DNA of 64,000 nucleotides from the NCBI GenBank assembly GCA_013397795.1, contig VZTJ01001769.1:1509171-1573170 (forward strand), given 5' to 3'. The position numbers and the translations under genes are program-made. The notes under the pieces are model-generated. The model was not told the DNA's origin. It saw only the letters and a program-made list of their open reading frames with translations, and did not search any database. Below are positions 40,408 to 50,385 of the stretch, piece by piece. Each line of letters opens with the position of its first letter. The stretch's first letter is position 1. Origin of the DNA: Orthonyx spaldingii (lineage: Eukaryota; Chordata; Aves; Passeriformes; Orthonychidae).

Positions 40408-40969
40408 TGTAATTATGGTTTTGGCTGGGATAGAGTTAATTTTCTTCCCAGTAGCTTGTACAGTGGTGTGTTTTGGATTTAGGATGAGAATAACGTTGTT
40501 AACACACTGACATTTTAGTTCTTGCTAAGCAGTGTTTACACAGAGTCAAGAGCTTTTCAGCTTCTTACCCCACCCCAGCAGCGAGCAGGCTGCAGGGGCA
40601 GAAGAAGTTGTGAGGGGACACAGCCAGGAAAGCTGACCCCAACTGACCAAAGGGATATTCCACACTATATGGCTTCTTATATCTATCAGTATATAAACAA
40701 GGGGGAAAGCTGGCCAAGGGCTGCTGCTCAGGAACTGAGCTGCATCTGTTGGTGGGTGGTGAGCAATTGTGTTGTGTATCACTTGATTTATTATTATTGG
40801 GGGTTGGTTTCCCCTTTCTTTCTGTCCTAATAAACTATCTTTATCTCAACTCACAAGTTTTACGTTTTTTCCCAATTCTCTCTCCCATCCCATTGAGGGA
40901 TAGAGTAGGTGCAGAGAATTGAGGGAGTGGCTGTGGGTGTTTAGCTGCCTGCCCGGACAAACCACATCA
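40408..40969 (+). mobile_element. Solo LTR of a third avian ERV type
   Basis: The element runs from TGTAATTATGG at 40408 to ACCACATCA ending at 40969 (about 562 bp). It matches my memory of a common avian LTR beginning with GGTTTTGGCTGGGATAGAG and containing GGGATATTCCA. It has a TATA box (TATATAAA, 40690-40697) and an AATAAA signal (40829-40834) in the order expected of an LTR. The flanks TTAGTG (40402-40407) and TCAGTA (40970-40975) agree at 4 of 6 bases, which would fit a decayed 6-bp duplication. The copy has few CpGs and small indels, so it is older than the LTR at 12145. No internal proviral sequence adjoins it. Confidence 0.86.
40690..40834 (+). promoter_or_regulatory. LTR core promoter to polyadenylation signal
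   Basis: A TATATAAA box at 40690-40697 and AATAAA at 40829-40834 bound the likely transcription start and R region of this LTR. Both are in sense with PRKN, so an LTR-driven or LTR-terminated transcript is possible. Nothing in the sequence shows that it is active. Confidence 0.5.
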
Positions 40970-40975
40970 TCAGTA

Positions 40976-43899
40976 TTCTCCCTTTTAAAATAAGACATGA
41001 CTTCATATGGGGTGGGAATAAATGAGGTGACAAATTATGCCCACAGGTACTGGTCATAGGGATTAACTTATTGTAAGAGTTTTTTCTGATATGGCATTCC
41101 CTTCCCATTAGGGATTGGAAAGAATCTATAAACTGTGTCTTTTGTAACATACCTAACTGTATGTCTAGCAAGCCATCCTCATCTACCCTATAGTAAAGTC
41201 CAGTTGGATATGTAGCTGTGCTGCACAATATTTTACCTCATAGATTTTCCAGCATTATCCTGCTGGTACTTTGGTAGGCATAGCCCAGTAATCAAATTTA
41301 AGACCATTTTCACCTGTCATAGAAACTGCTAGTTTAAAAGCAAGTCTTCAGGTAAAATCAGAGAAAGCTCTGGAAAATATTTGATCTCTTGTCCATGTTT
41401 ATCCCAGGGAGTTAAGAAGTTACCAATTAGGGCCACATAAGGTGCTCACTAGGCTTTATTTACAGCTGTTCTCATAGCAGCTGCTCAAACTGATATATAG
41501 ATGCATGAACTGGGACAAGCAGAAAACCAAAGTGTTCCTTGGTTGGAATGTATACCAGGTGCTGGCCATAAACCATGAAAAAGGCATCTGTGATTGACTA
41601 GTTGAAATAATTGAAATAAATATTTATAGCTATTAAACTTTGGATGCACTAGACAATAAATTCAACAGGAAAATTTGCTTTCTACAGTGGAGTATTTACT
41701 ACACATAGGAATTCTTTTAGAGATCTTTGGAGAAGGGAATTTTCCAAATTCCTTTCTGCAGCTCTATAGCTGCCACCATAGTGCCCCATCAGCATGAGAG
41801 ACTACTGAAGTCTTTAAAATATTTTCAGAGTTCTGCATAATAAGTGACTCTCCAGTTTTTCAAATAGAATTTATATCTCATTAATGTCCTGACACTTATT
41901 AGATGTCAGTGTGAGGCCACTTTTATGCCTGTTCCTCACATACTCACTAGTGCTTAATGGATGCCTTAAGTGAAGACAGAGAAGTGTGAGCAGATTGGCA
42001 GTGTCTGCCTTGCTGAGATAAATCTTCCCAAAGAAGAATTTAAGGGGAAGAGGAAATAAAAATTAAATCTTATGTTAGTCAAATAACATGTAGTCCACAG
42101 TCCTGAGGCCATGCTGCACTCTTCAGTCTGTGCAGTGCTTGCTTATGAGACCCTTTCTGAGTACAGTACCTTTTATTACCGTTTAACCCAGACCAAAATG
42201 TGCCCAAATGTAATTCATTCAAGCATTTTACAGAATACACTTGTTACTGGCTCTGTTTCAGTGTGGCTTGAGAAGAAATTAGAACAATGGAAAATACAAT
42301 CCATACCGGGTAAATAATAATATTTCTTTTTTTATGTTTACAGCTAGAGATAACATGCTTAGAGCATATAAATTCTATCAGGTAGTCCAGTGTGGAAGAT
42401 GGAATAAAAATGAGATGCACTCAACTGTGTTTAGGAGGCAAGAAAATGGTCATGAGAACTTAAATGTATTCATTTTTAATGTAGTTTTATAAGGTTCTCA
42501 TTGTCCTGTTGCTTTCTATGCAGGCATTATAATAAACGGCAGGTTTATAGGTTGTTCTTTGTGCACAATATATGAAATTACAAGAAGGAAAAAGTTGCTC
42601 ACTTACTGAGAAAAGTTTTATATGAATTTAGTGTTCATTTGACTATTTCTCTTCCATTTTGTATCAGCATGATATGTTCTTAATGTCACTGCAGAGATAC
42701 TAATAGCTTTGTAAACATAATATCAAAAAGTTTGGCTGCCTTCTGTGTCTTTTGCAGATCGTTATGCAGAGTTTTGAAGGGAAAAACAATAATCTAAGCA
42801 GGTATTTTAATGTTGCAAACTGTCTCGTGCTGCCAATAAAACATTTTTATTTGTTATAAGGGTTAATATATCTTTTGGGAATTTGTGCTAAAAGATCTAC
42901 ATTCAAGAAAAGTTATCATATTAATGGTGTCGTTTTATTAGTAATGCCATTTAGAAATATGTATAGAACATTGCTAAAGTCTTAGATTGTGTACAAAAAG
43001 TAATAACCCTGCAAAGTTTCTAACTGAGCATTAAGTCTGCATTCCCTCCACTGAGCTAGAAATTGACATTAAATTTTTTTGTTATAATGTGAAAAAGATG
43101 GAAATGAAGCATAAAGTGATTTGTAAGTGAAGGAACAAGGGGAATTCTGACTTACTTGAATGCATTTCCATTTCCAGCAAATTATTAACTCATTAAGGGA
43201 CTAGTCAGTATAAAATTCTAAGTCTTTTACTTCTCTTTAAAGAATATCATTCAGAGCAGAACCTTTGTAATATATGAACTATTGTGTTTGACTGTAAATC
43301 AGGGGATTTTATTTTTATAAATACTAGGGCTTCTTGCTACATGGAGGGACCACTGGCTGAAGGAACTGTAGTAAATCACACAGTATGTACTTATTTCCTC
43401 TTGTTTGACATCCACTGTTCTCTTTGCTAAAAAATAATAGAATCTAAATTTGAACATGTCTGAGTTAACTCTTTTTGTATAGCATTACATAAAAAGTACT
43501 TGTTACAAGCTAAGTAGCAAGCATGTTTCACATGGGAGTTCAAAGCAATGGTGAGATTTATGGTTTTAGGCAAATATCTCAGGAATTTTAGGATTATCTT
43601 TCCTCACAAATTGTAGATGGCGTTTCTTCCTCTCATCTGGCACTTGCATATGGGATGGAGTCTTTACAGGTGTCTTCAGAAAGTTCAGCGTTACAGGAAG
43701 AGAAAATATATAGCAATATAAACCAGCATGACTGCTATGCTTACTTGTTGCTGTAATCTTGAATTATCAGTTGGCAAACACAATCAGGATTGTGACAACT
43801 TGGTAGAACATGAATGTTTCTCAATGGAAGGTTTTATAGAGTGGCCCTGATTTGTTACTCAGGAGTCTTTCCTGGGTTCCACTAAATTTTATTTGTCTA
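40976..43899. other. Intronic DNA, no gene or recognised repeat
   Basis: This is AT-rich sequence. I saw no exon, no LTR end and no CR1 motif. Frames are 95 codons or less and unremarkable. Confidence 0.55.
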
Positions 43900-44166
43900 C
43901 TATCAGTTCAGAAGGGACCTCAAGGATCATCTGGTCCAATTGTTCTTGGCAAAAGCAGGGTCTAGACAAGATGGGCTAGCATGATGTTCTTAAGTGTCCA
44001 ACGTTGTGGAATCTTCCAGTATGCTGGGGAGATTATTCCAATGACAGATTTTTCTCATTGCAAACGATTTTCTTCTGGTGTTCCAGTTGGAGTCTCCCCA
44101 GGAAAAACATGTACCCATTACCCCTTGTGTCTTCCGTGTGACTCCATGTGGAAAAGGACTTGACTC
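43900..44166 (-). mobile_element. Old CR1 LINE fragment, antisense
   Basis: The + strand reads CAGAAGGGACCTCAAGGATC then CATCTGGTCCAA. It goes on through GGAATCTTCCAG, CTCATTGCAAACG, TTCTTCTGGT and CCAGTTGGAGTC to a CCCATTACCCCTTGTGTCTTC block. This is the order of the 3' UTR and end of ORF2 of CR1 in reverse. It is much more diverged than the copy at 58601 and lacks the terminal octamer repeats, so it is an old insertion. Confidence 0.75.
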
Positions 44167-44280
44167 TAATAGTAGTCCTTAAAATGATACTAGGTTTTGG
44201 ACTTAGAAAGCAATGAATTCTTTTTGATAGCACATTTTTTATATCTTTCCTTTTTTTCTATTTCTTTGGCACTGAAATAG

Positions 44281-44320
44281 TTTATAAAGTGAAAAAGTTT
44301 TATAGTGAAAAAGTTTATAA
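44281..44320. repeat. Imperfect tandem repeat, about 16 bp units
   Basis: TTTATAAAGTGAAAAAG (44281-44297) is followed by TTTTATAGTGAAAAAG (44298-44313) and the start of a third unit, TTTATAA. It is a simple AT-rich slippage repeat. Confidence 0.8.
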
Positions 44321-46026
44321 AAATTAGGGTACAGATATTCTGCTAAGTGAAGGGTTTTCTGCCCTTTCATCACATTTACTTGAACGTGTGGTGCTTTCAA
44401 TAATACATCTGTTTTTCCTTCTATTTCTAGGTGTTGCTTAGCACCCACAATATTCTGAATGCTACACTAGAACAGTAATTTATAACTCTGAAAATGTTGA
44501 AAAGGTGAACTGAAATCCAATAGAGATGTATTCCATAGCATCATAAAATAGCAAGTAGTTTCTGATTGCTGGAATTTAACTGCTAAGTGGTCCATGTAAT
44601 TTAGGCCTGGTGGTGGAAAAAGCACTGACTTTTTTCCCTTGCCCCATGTGGAGCAGTATTTAGTTCGTTGCCACTGAGCCGACAGAATTCACACAAATGG
44701 ATGGTGATATCAGATCAGAGTGCTGATTTGCTTCATTATTTTAACAGTGCTTAATTTTCCCTTCAGGTTTCCCCTTGCCATGACCTGCATAAGATTCTCT
44801 GAGCCCAGAAGCTGATTTTTCTTTCTATATTAGCTGGTCAAATAAAAGATGTTAAGTCTTCTTGCAAATCTTGCTTCCGATTTCTTAAACCAACATGGCT
44901 CAACAGAATGTTGTTGCTGTATCTGTATTTTTTTTTTAAGGTAGTCTCTGCTTTCAAATTCATTAATATACCAGCTTTAGCTTCCTACGTAACGAACTGT
45001 TTTATCATGGTGTTGCTTTCTTCTTCTTGCTTTTTTGCGTTCACTGTCATCAGGGGACGAAACAGTGTTGCTCTACCAATTGATTTCCTTTCTGTTTCTG
45101 CTGCTTTTGAGACCTGGACTCTGTCCTTGTGAAAGGGTTACAGCAACAGTAGAGTAAGGCTTGGTGAGCTTTTTTTTCTCTCTCTTCTGGGAACTTCATA
45201 TGCTTATTTTTCTGTTTAGAAGGTCATCTTTAATGTCTCTCTACATTATCCATGAAAAAATATGTTCCAAATAAAATCGGTGTGTCATCTGCACTTTTAC
45301 ATGGATCCTATTGGTTTTGAAAAGATGTGTTGTGCAATGTGTACTCTGGAAAACAATTTTATTATTTGATTCATTCTGCATATTAATGAAACAAATGTGT
45401 TCCCCTTATTTTTGTCTGGTGCTGAAATGCAGCACAGTCAAGAAAAAAAAATAACTGGAAAAAGCCAGCTTTTTGGAGTTTGTTGATCATTCCTAGAAAA
45501 CACCTTTTCTTGAGCATTGTCCTTGTGTGACTCTCTTAGGGAATGGTGTTAGGCAGTCTATTATCTGCTTGTTCTAAATAGGCATCAATTAGACAATTCC
45601 AGGGATTTACCCATGGATTCATGGGTAAAGGTGTGAACCTCCAGGTAGCATAAAAGTTGGAAGTTCAAACTGAATCATAGGTAGTGGAGTGTGAAGAATT
45701 TCTCTTTATGATTAATATGCAATAAAAAATACCCTAACACCCAAAACTTCCAAGTCATGGTTAGCAGGAAATGGAAATGTTTTCAAATTCCTGTTCAAGA
45801 CAAACACCAGAAGCTTTTTTATATTCACATACAAAGCTTCAGATCCAAACTGTTTTCTGCTCTAGTGTTTCTTTAAATAAATCATTTCAAAATAAAGTGT
45901 ATTGCACTTCAGAAAATATGACTTCTGTAGTGGGCTTTATATTTGTTAGATTGAGAACACTCCTTTTAGTATTGGTATTACTATCAAAAAGTGTTGTCAA
46001 GAAGATATCAAACAGAAATCTGTCAG
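44321..46026. other. Intronic DNA with one hairpin
   Basis: This is AT-rich sequence without recognised genes or repeats, apart from a perfect hairpin at 45606-45629. The frame at 45771-46061 (96 codons) runs into the CR1 that follows and has no recognisable domain. Confidence 0.55.
45606..45629. repeat. Perfect inverted repeat (10-bp stem, 4-base loop)
   Basis: TTTACCCATG (45606-45615), loop GATT, then CATGGGTAAA (45620-45629). The arms are exact complements. No neighbouring T run or conserved partner suggests a function. Confidence 0.8.
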
Positions 46027-46350
46027 AACCACAGAATGGTTTGGGTTGGAAGGGACAATAAAGATTATCTAGTTCCCACCCCCTCACTATGGACAGGGAT
46101 GCCACTCACTAGATCAGGTGGCCCCAGCCAGTCTTGGCCTTGAACACTTCCAGGAATGAGGCATCCACAACTTCTCTGGGCAGCCGGTTCCTGTGCCTCA
46201 CCACCCTTTCAGTAACGAATTTCTTCTTGACATCTAATCTTTTTTTTTTGAAAGTGTTCCCCATTGGCCTGTCACTATCTGCCCATATAAAAAGTCCCTC
46301 TTTAAGTGTCCTTCAAGTACTGAAAGGCTGCAGTGAGGTCTCCCCAGAGC
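46027..46350 (-). mobile_element. CR1 LINE 3'-end fragment, antisense
   Basis: The + strand carries CACAGAATGGTTTGGGTTGG, CACTAGATCAGGTGG, CTTGGCCTTGAACACTTCC, CATCCACAACTTCTCTGGG and GAGGTCTCCCCAGAGCC in the order of a reversed CR1 3' end. A T run interrupts it near 46241. Similarity fades after about 46350 and may continue in decayed form to about 46430. Frames across it are CR1-derived. Confidence 0.88.
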
Positions 46351-47529
46351 CTAACAAGAGGATTGCAGAGTACCTTAAACACAGTCATCTTTTCCTTCTT
46401 CATAATTTATTTCAGTCTTCCCAGCTGACCTCTAGTTAGCTCTCAGCACCAAAGGATTTTGTGTTGTTCATTCAGGATGTGCTGATTCAGCCTTGTGAAA
46501 TTCAATTTGAGAATTCAGAAAAAAAGAAAAAAACAGGTAAAAGGCTTGAATGAAAAAAAAAGTTTTAATTTCCTCTGCTATGAATTTATTTTCCCAAGTT
46601 AGCCAAAACCCATTGTCTTGAAAGAACCAGTCCTTATTACTGGGTTTCATAATTTTTGGATCTTCTCAGTTCCCCAGTTCCCTTTGCTCCAGTGAAAGAA
46701 GATACTTCATAATCTACTTTATAAACACTTGCAGTATTTCCCATTGGAATATGGAACACAGGCATTAATTTGGATCAACAGATAAGACAAGACAATATCT
46801 CTAGAATCATTAATAATAGATATTCTCAAAAGAATGTTTCCTGAGGCGTAAAACAAATATATGAGGAAAATAAAAGTGACATTGACATAAACAATTGTAT
46901 CTTACAATAGTAACCTAAGGCAAAACCTAAACACTCACAGAAATAGAATTCTACCTCTCTTCTCAAAGAAAATGCTGCAGACTAAGTCCATCTATTGTCC
47001 GTGAAATGTAATCTTCTATAAAGCATTAATCACCCAAATTCTGGGAAATGCTTGGTGATATTCCCATCCAGATCTCTTCACAATTAAGATATGATCACAA
47101 TTCTTTTGTGTTTTCTTCTTTTGCTGTTTTATCACTTTTCTTACAAAGGTTGAGTTACTTTCTTCCTTTAAGCACAAGCCAAATTCAATTCAAATGTAGT
47201 CAGAAAAATGTTACAAAACCGATGCTTTGGGATTCCATGTTTGTTATTGCTCAGTGACTTCCATATGAAATCTACACAGGGTACAAATCAAAGGATGTTA
47301 TTTCTTTCTCCTACCTCCTCTCTTTGAAAAGTTTTCCTGAGGTCTGCTAATTATGCACTCCTGAAACTATTGCCTACACTGTCATCATCAGTAGTGATGT
47401 TCAATCTTTCAAAGTTTGTTTTTGTTTTGGATAAAGGGATGGAAGAAAGCTAAGATACAACATGTTCACCTGTCCTTTTAAAATGTTATGAAGTGAAATA
47501 CAGAAATACACTATTGCTGTGGTCATATA
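46351..47529. other. Intronic DNA, no gene or recognised repeat
   Basis: This is AT-rich sequence. The first 80 bases may be decayed CR1 continuing from the left. Nothing else was recognised. Confidence 0.5.
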
Positions 47530-47660
47530 CAGAATCAGAATATTCTGAGTTGGAGGAGACCCACAAGGATCATTGAGTCCAACTCTGAAGTGAATGGCCC
47601 ATGAAGGGATCAAACCCATAACCTTGGCATTATTAGCACCATGCTCTAATTAGCTGAGAC
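47530..47660 (-). mobile_element. tRNA-Ile-headed SINE with CR1 tail (TguSINE1-like)
   Basis: Read on the minus strand, the head is a degenerate tRNA-Ile: CTCAGCTAATTAGAGC, then GGTGCTAATAATGCCAAGG with the anticodon AAT in place, then the B-box-like GGTTTGATCCC. It is followed by GGGCCATTCACTTCAGAGTT and a CR1-type tail, GGACTCAATGATCCTTGTGG then CCAACTCAGAATATTCTG. This combination matches the passerine SINE TguSINE1, which I recall as arising from a tRNA-Ile gene joined to a CR1 tail. The tRNA part has lost its first bases and has a mutated B box, so it is not a working tRNA gene. It is the best taxon marker in the window. Family name and taxon limits are from memory. Confidence 0.85.
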
Positions 47661-50111
47661 AATCTATAGAATTTCCCAAAGTGCAAATTTTACATCTATT
47701 TCTGAAGTATGTAGTTCTTGATATTGCTGAAGACAGAATAGTAGGTAAGATGGAGTTCTTTTTTGTCAGCTCCTCCTATGTTTCTAAGCTAACTACATAT
47801 CCTCCAGCCTACAAAAAGAACTGGAAAAGGACCTATACTTTTAAAAGATCGATTGATATAACCAGGCATCTAAATGTGTACAGCAGCCAAGATCAAGCAA
47901 GAGTGGTTGAAAAAGTTTGCAGTGTTGCAGGGGAATTTTGTTTTGTTTAAGCAGCTCTTTCCATCCCTCTTATCCTCTCCTATGCACTATCCCCTCAGTG
48001 TGATTGTAGTGCAGCATCAAGCAGTGAACTGAATCAGGAACTGATGCAAGCTTTAAAAAAAAAAAAAAAACAAAACCAAAACAACCAACTGGGAAGAACA
48101 GTAGATGGTGAGAAAAAAATGGAAGACAAAACAGGGTCTGCTTAAGCAGGCAAAACTGCCAGAAGAGGTGATCATTAAAACAGGGTATGACTGATTGGCA
48201 ATTTATTAGGGGTTTCCAAGGTTGTGAGTGTTTACATATATAGCTATTTTTCTTTTTAAACTCTCACTGTAACTGAGCAAATCACTTTTGAGCTCCTCAT
48301 TTGCCTAGTTATTAATGTCATTATTAATTTCTTTTAGATTATTAAATTCTTTAATGTTATGCAGTATTTTTAGTTGGAGAAGTTTTAGAGTGACAGACGT
48401 TTTGGATATTGTGTTAATGAATGAAATTATTGAGCTATTTAAATGGATCTTGTTAAAATGCTATGGGCAACAAGTTGTACCAAAAAAAAGAGGAGACCTT
48501 TAATGTCAACATAATGTTTTAAGGTTGAAATCTGATAACTGCTTTGATTGAATATTAAGACTGCGATGTCCTTGCTCTGACAAATGTCTGCTGACTGATT
48601 ACTACTTCACTAAGGAGAGAGTGTGTTATTAAAAATTCAATTAAAACAAAACAAAAGCCAGATTTTTGTCCTTTAAATTGCATTGCATAAGAAAGAAAGT
48701 GTGGAGGGAGAAGTATTGAGAAATAATGTAAGAGAATGAAGGAAAACTACTCAACAGAAAAAAGACCAGAATAGAAGAAGTGGTAGAGGAAAGCATGGGA
48801 GAATGAGAGTATAAAGAACACTAAAATATCTGTAAAGGAATCTTTTATGATTAAAAGTGCATATAGTAATCACATATACAAAACACAAATTTTAACTATT
48901 GTGTAGAGACAAATGAGACAGAGACAAATGCTTCAGAACTCTTTCTGTTTTTCCCAAATGGATTCAACAGTTTGTTTTGACATTTCACGTCAGAGATGGC
49001 CAACCTAATGATGCTGCAGAGAGTTATAAAATTAATTATTTGACAGACTAACTACTTTCTGTGTAGGTTGATGTTTGTGTGTGGTTCATTCATGACACTG
49101 GAGAATTAGATGTGGGTCTCCAGAAGATATCACCCAATAGAGAACAATTTTTCTTGCAACATGTGTTGTGGAAAGATCAATACAAGTCTTTCTTAAAAGC
49201 CCTTCATTAATGACAGGTCTTCTAAAATCTCAGTAATTTCTAGTTCTGAGGTAATATTTTGCTTTTCTGTTCTGTAATGGGAAAATGCTGAACAAATTGT
49301 GAAATGCATTCTAATTTATTATGGATAAAAGTTCTATAAGACTGTTATTCATCCTGCCTTTTTCTAAGACACAAGATCTGGAAAGACTGTCTAAGAATCA
49401 CCTCCGATGAGGACTGAAAAGGAGGAAAAGTTTATGTGTGTGTGAGACCATAAAATGGTCTCATTTTGAACTGAAATGGCTAGCAGTTCTTTGATTTTTT
49501 CAGCAAAGACCACAGCAGTCATGAGATCTTCCAGAGTCTTTCTCTAAATCTGAAGTCAACAGTTAAATGTCATTTTTGGAGAGAATGGGAAACTTATATT
49601 GAATCTACATCTAAAACCAAATTATGACTGAAAATTACATTACGGAGAAGAAATAATTATCACTCTTCTTCAGTAGCATCATCTTTCCTGTTACTCCTTA
49701 TAAAAATATTTTGGAGTAGCTTGTTCCTGAACTCTCTGTGATCATCAAGTTTGACCCTAAATTGCTACATGAAGAGTGTGTTTCAGCATTATCTGTGCAA
49801 ATGTCTCTTAAGTGTTAAATATTCTTAGCACTTGATTTAGTAGTGCTACCTCTGGAGCTTTTTTACTTTCTGCCAATAAGCCAGACTTATTTAGAGCTGT
49901 TGGCTCTGGTCCACTATTTCTTTGTTAAATGTTTAGAACTTGTAAGTGTTGTGACCCTTTTGGAAATGCAAGTAATCCTAATTCCAGCAATTTACACTTG
50001 TCACTTTGCTTTAAACTCCATTACTGCACACTGAAATTCTCCACAAAATGGTTTGGAGACCATTTAACATAACAAATTGGAGATAGAGGGATTTTGTCCA
50101 TTATGTCACAG
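47661..50111. other. Intronic DNA upstream of PRKN exon 3
   Basis: This is AT-rich sequence with a 16-base A run at 48055-48070. The frame 47681-47950 (89 codons) ends about 100 bases before that A run. I recognise no parent gene, so I do not call a retrocopy. GAGACAAATG occurs twice near 48907-48929. No exon was seen before 50148. Confidence 0.5.
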
Positions 50112-50147
50112 TTAATTATTTATTGGGATTTTGGTTTTGTGTTCTAG
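50112..50147 (+). promoter_or_regulatory. PRKN: Splice acceptor region of PRKN exon 3
   Basis: A T/G-rich tract runs from about 50119 to the AG at 50146-50147. It contains several G residues, so it is not a pure pyrimidine tract. A branch-point-like TTAAT lies at 50112-50116, about 32 bases upstream of the exon, which is a usual distance. The AG is the first one downstream of that site. The exact branch base is inferred. Confidence 0.75.
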
Positions 50148-50379
50148 AACTGTGACCTGGCCCAGCAGAGCATTGTTCATATTGTTCAGAGCCCAGAGAA
50201 GAACAAGGAGGAGACAGAAGATAACTGTGTTGGAGGTGTTCTAAAAGCCTTGAAAAGAGAACCTGAGAGTTTAACTCGCATTGATCTCAGTTCCAGCATC
50301 CTCCCTTCAGTGTCTGCAGGGTTGGCAGTTATTCTGGATCCAGGAAAAAGCACTGTTTCAATTCCTTCTGAAAAATCAG
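50148..50379 (+). CDS. PRKN: PRKN (parkin) exon 3, internal coding exon
   Basis: Parkin is a cytosolic RBR-type E3 ubiquitin ligase that PINK1 activates on damaged mitochondria to start mitophagy. This 232-bp exon reads in phase 0 from AAC and encodes 77 residues plus one base, with no stop. It starts with NCDLAQQSIVHIVQ, the last strand of the N-terminal ubiquitin-like domain (human residues 58-71). The PINK1 target Ser65 is present (codon 50169-50171). A divergent acidic/basic linker follows, then SLTRIDLSSSILP (from 50268), which matches the human activating element with Leu102 and Arg104 kept and Val105 replaced by Ile, then GLAVIL. The human exon is 241 bp, so this one is three codons shorter in the linker. 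Both intron phases (0 upstream, 1 downstream) match human. An AG acceptor at 50146-50147 and a GT donor at 50380-50381 flank it. Asp62 of human is Ala here. Identification is by recalled family sequence, and I regard it as near certain. Confidence 0.96.
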
Positions 50380-50385
50380 GTAATT
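50377..50385 (+). promoter_or_regulatory. PRKN: Splice donor of PRKN exon 3 (CAG|GTAATT)
   Basis: The exon ends in CAG and the intron starts GTAATT. Positions -3 to +4 fit the vertebrate consensus, but +5 is T instead of G, so the site is somewhat weaker than ideal. The position is fixed by the reading frame: the exon must end one base into a codon to match the human phase. Confidence 0.85.

Larger units (their letters stand above)
1..50147 (+). other. PRKN: PRKN intron 2, 3' portion (partial)
   Basis: This is inferred from the exon at 50148: everything upstream on the same strand must be intron 2, which is phase 0 by comparison with human. The 5' end lies outside the window, so the intron is at least 50.1 kb. 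I looked for the preceding exon, which encodes the first part of the ubiquitin-like domain, and did not see it. The stretch is AT-rich with scattered retroelements. A nested gene or non-coding RNA cannot be excluded from sequence alone. Confidence 0.9.

Noticed and set aside
47580..47657. A tRNA-Ile (AAT) gene on the minus strand
   Set aside because: The 5' acceptor arm is missing, the B box is mutated and the sequence continues directly into a CR1 tail, so it is the head of a SINE and not a working tRNA.
47681..48070. A possible processed pseudogene: an 89-codon frame followed by a 16-base A run
   Set aside because: I recognise no parent protein, there is no poly(A) signal just before the A run and no flanking duplication was seen. 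Plain A runs are common in this intron.
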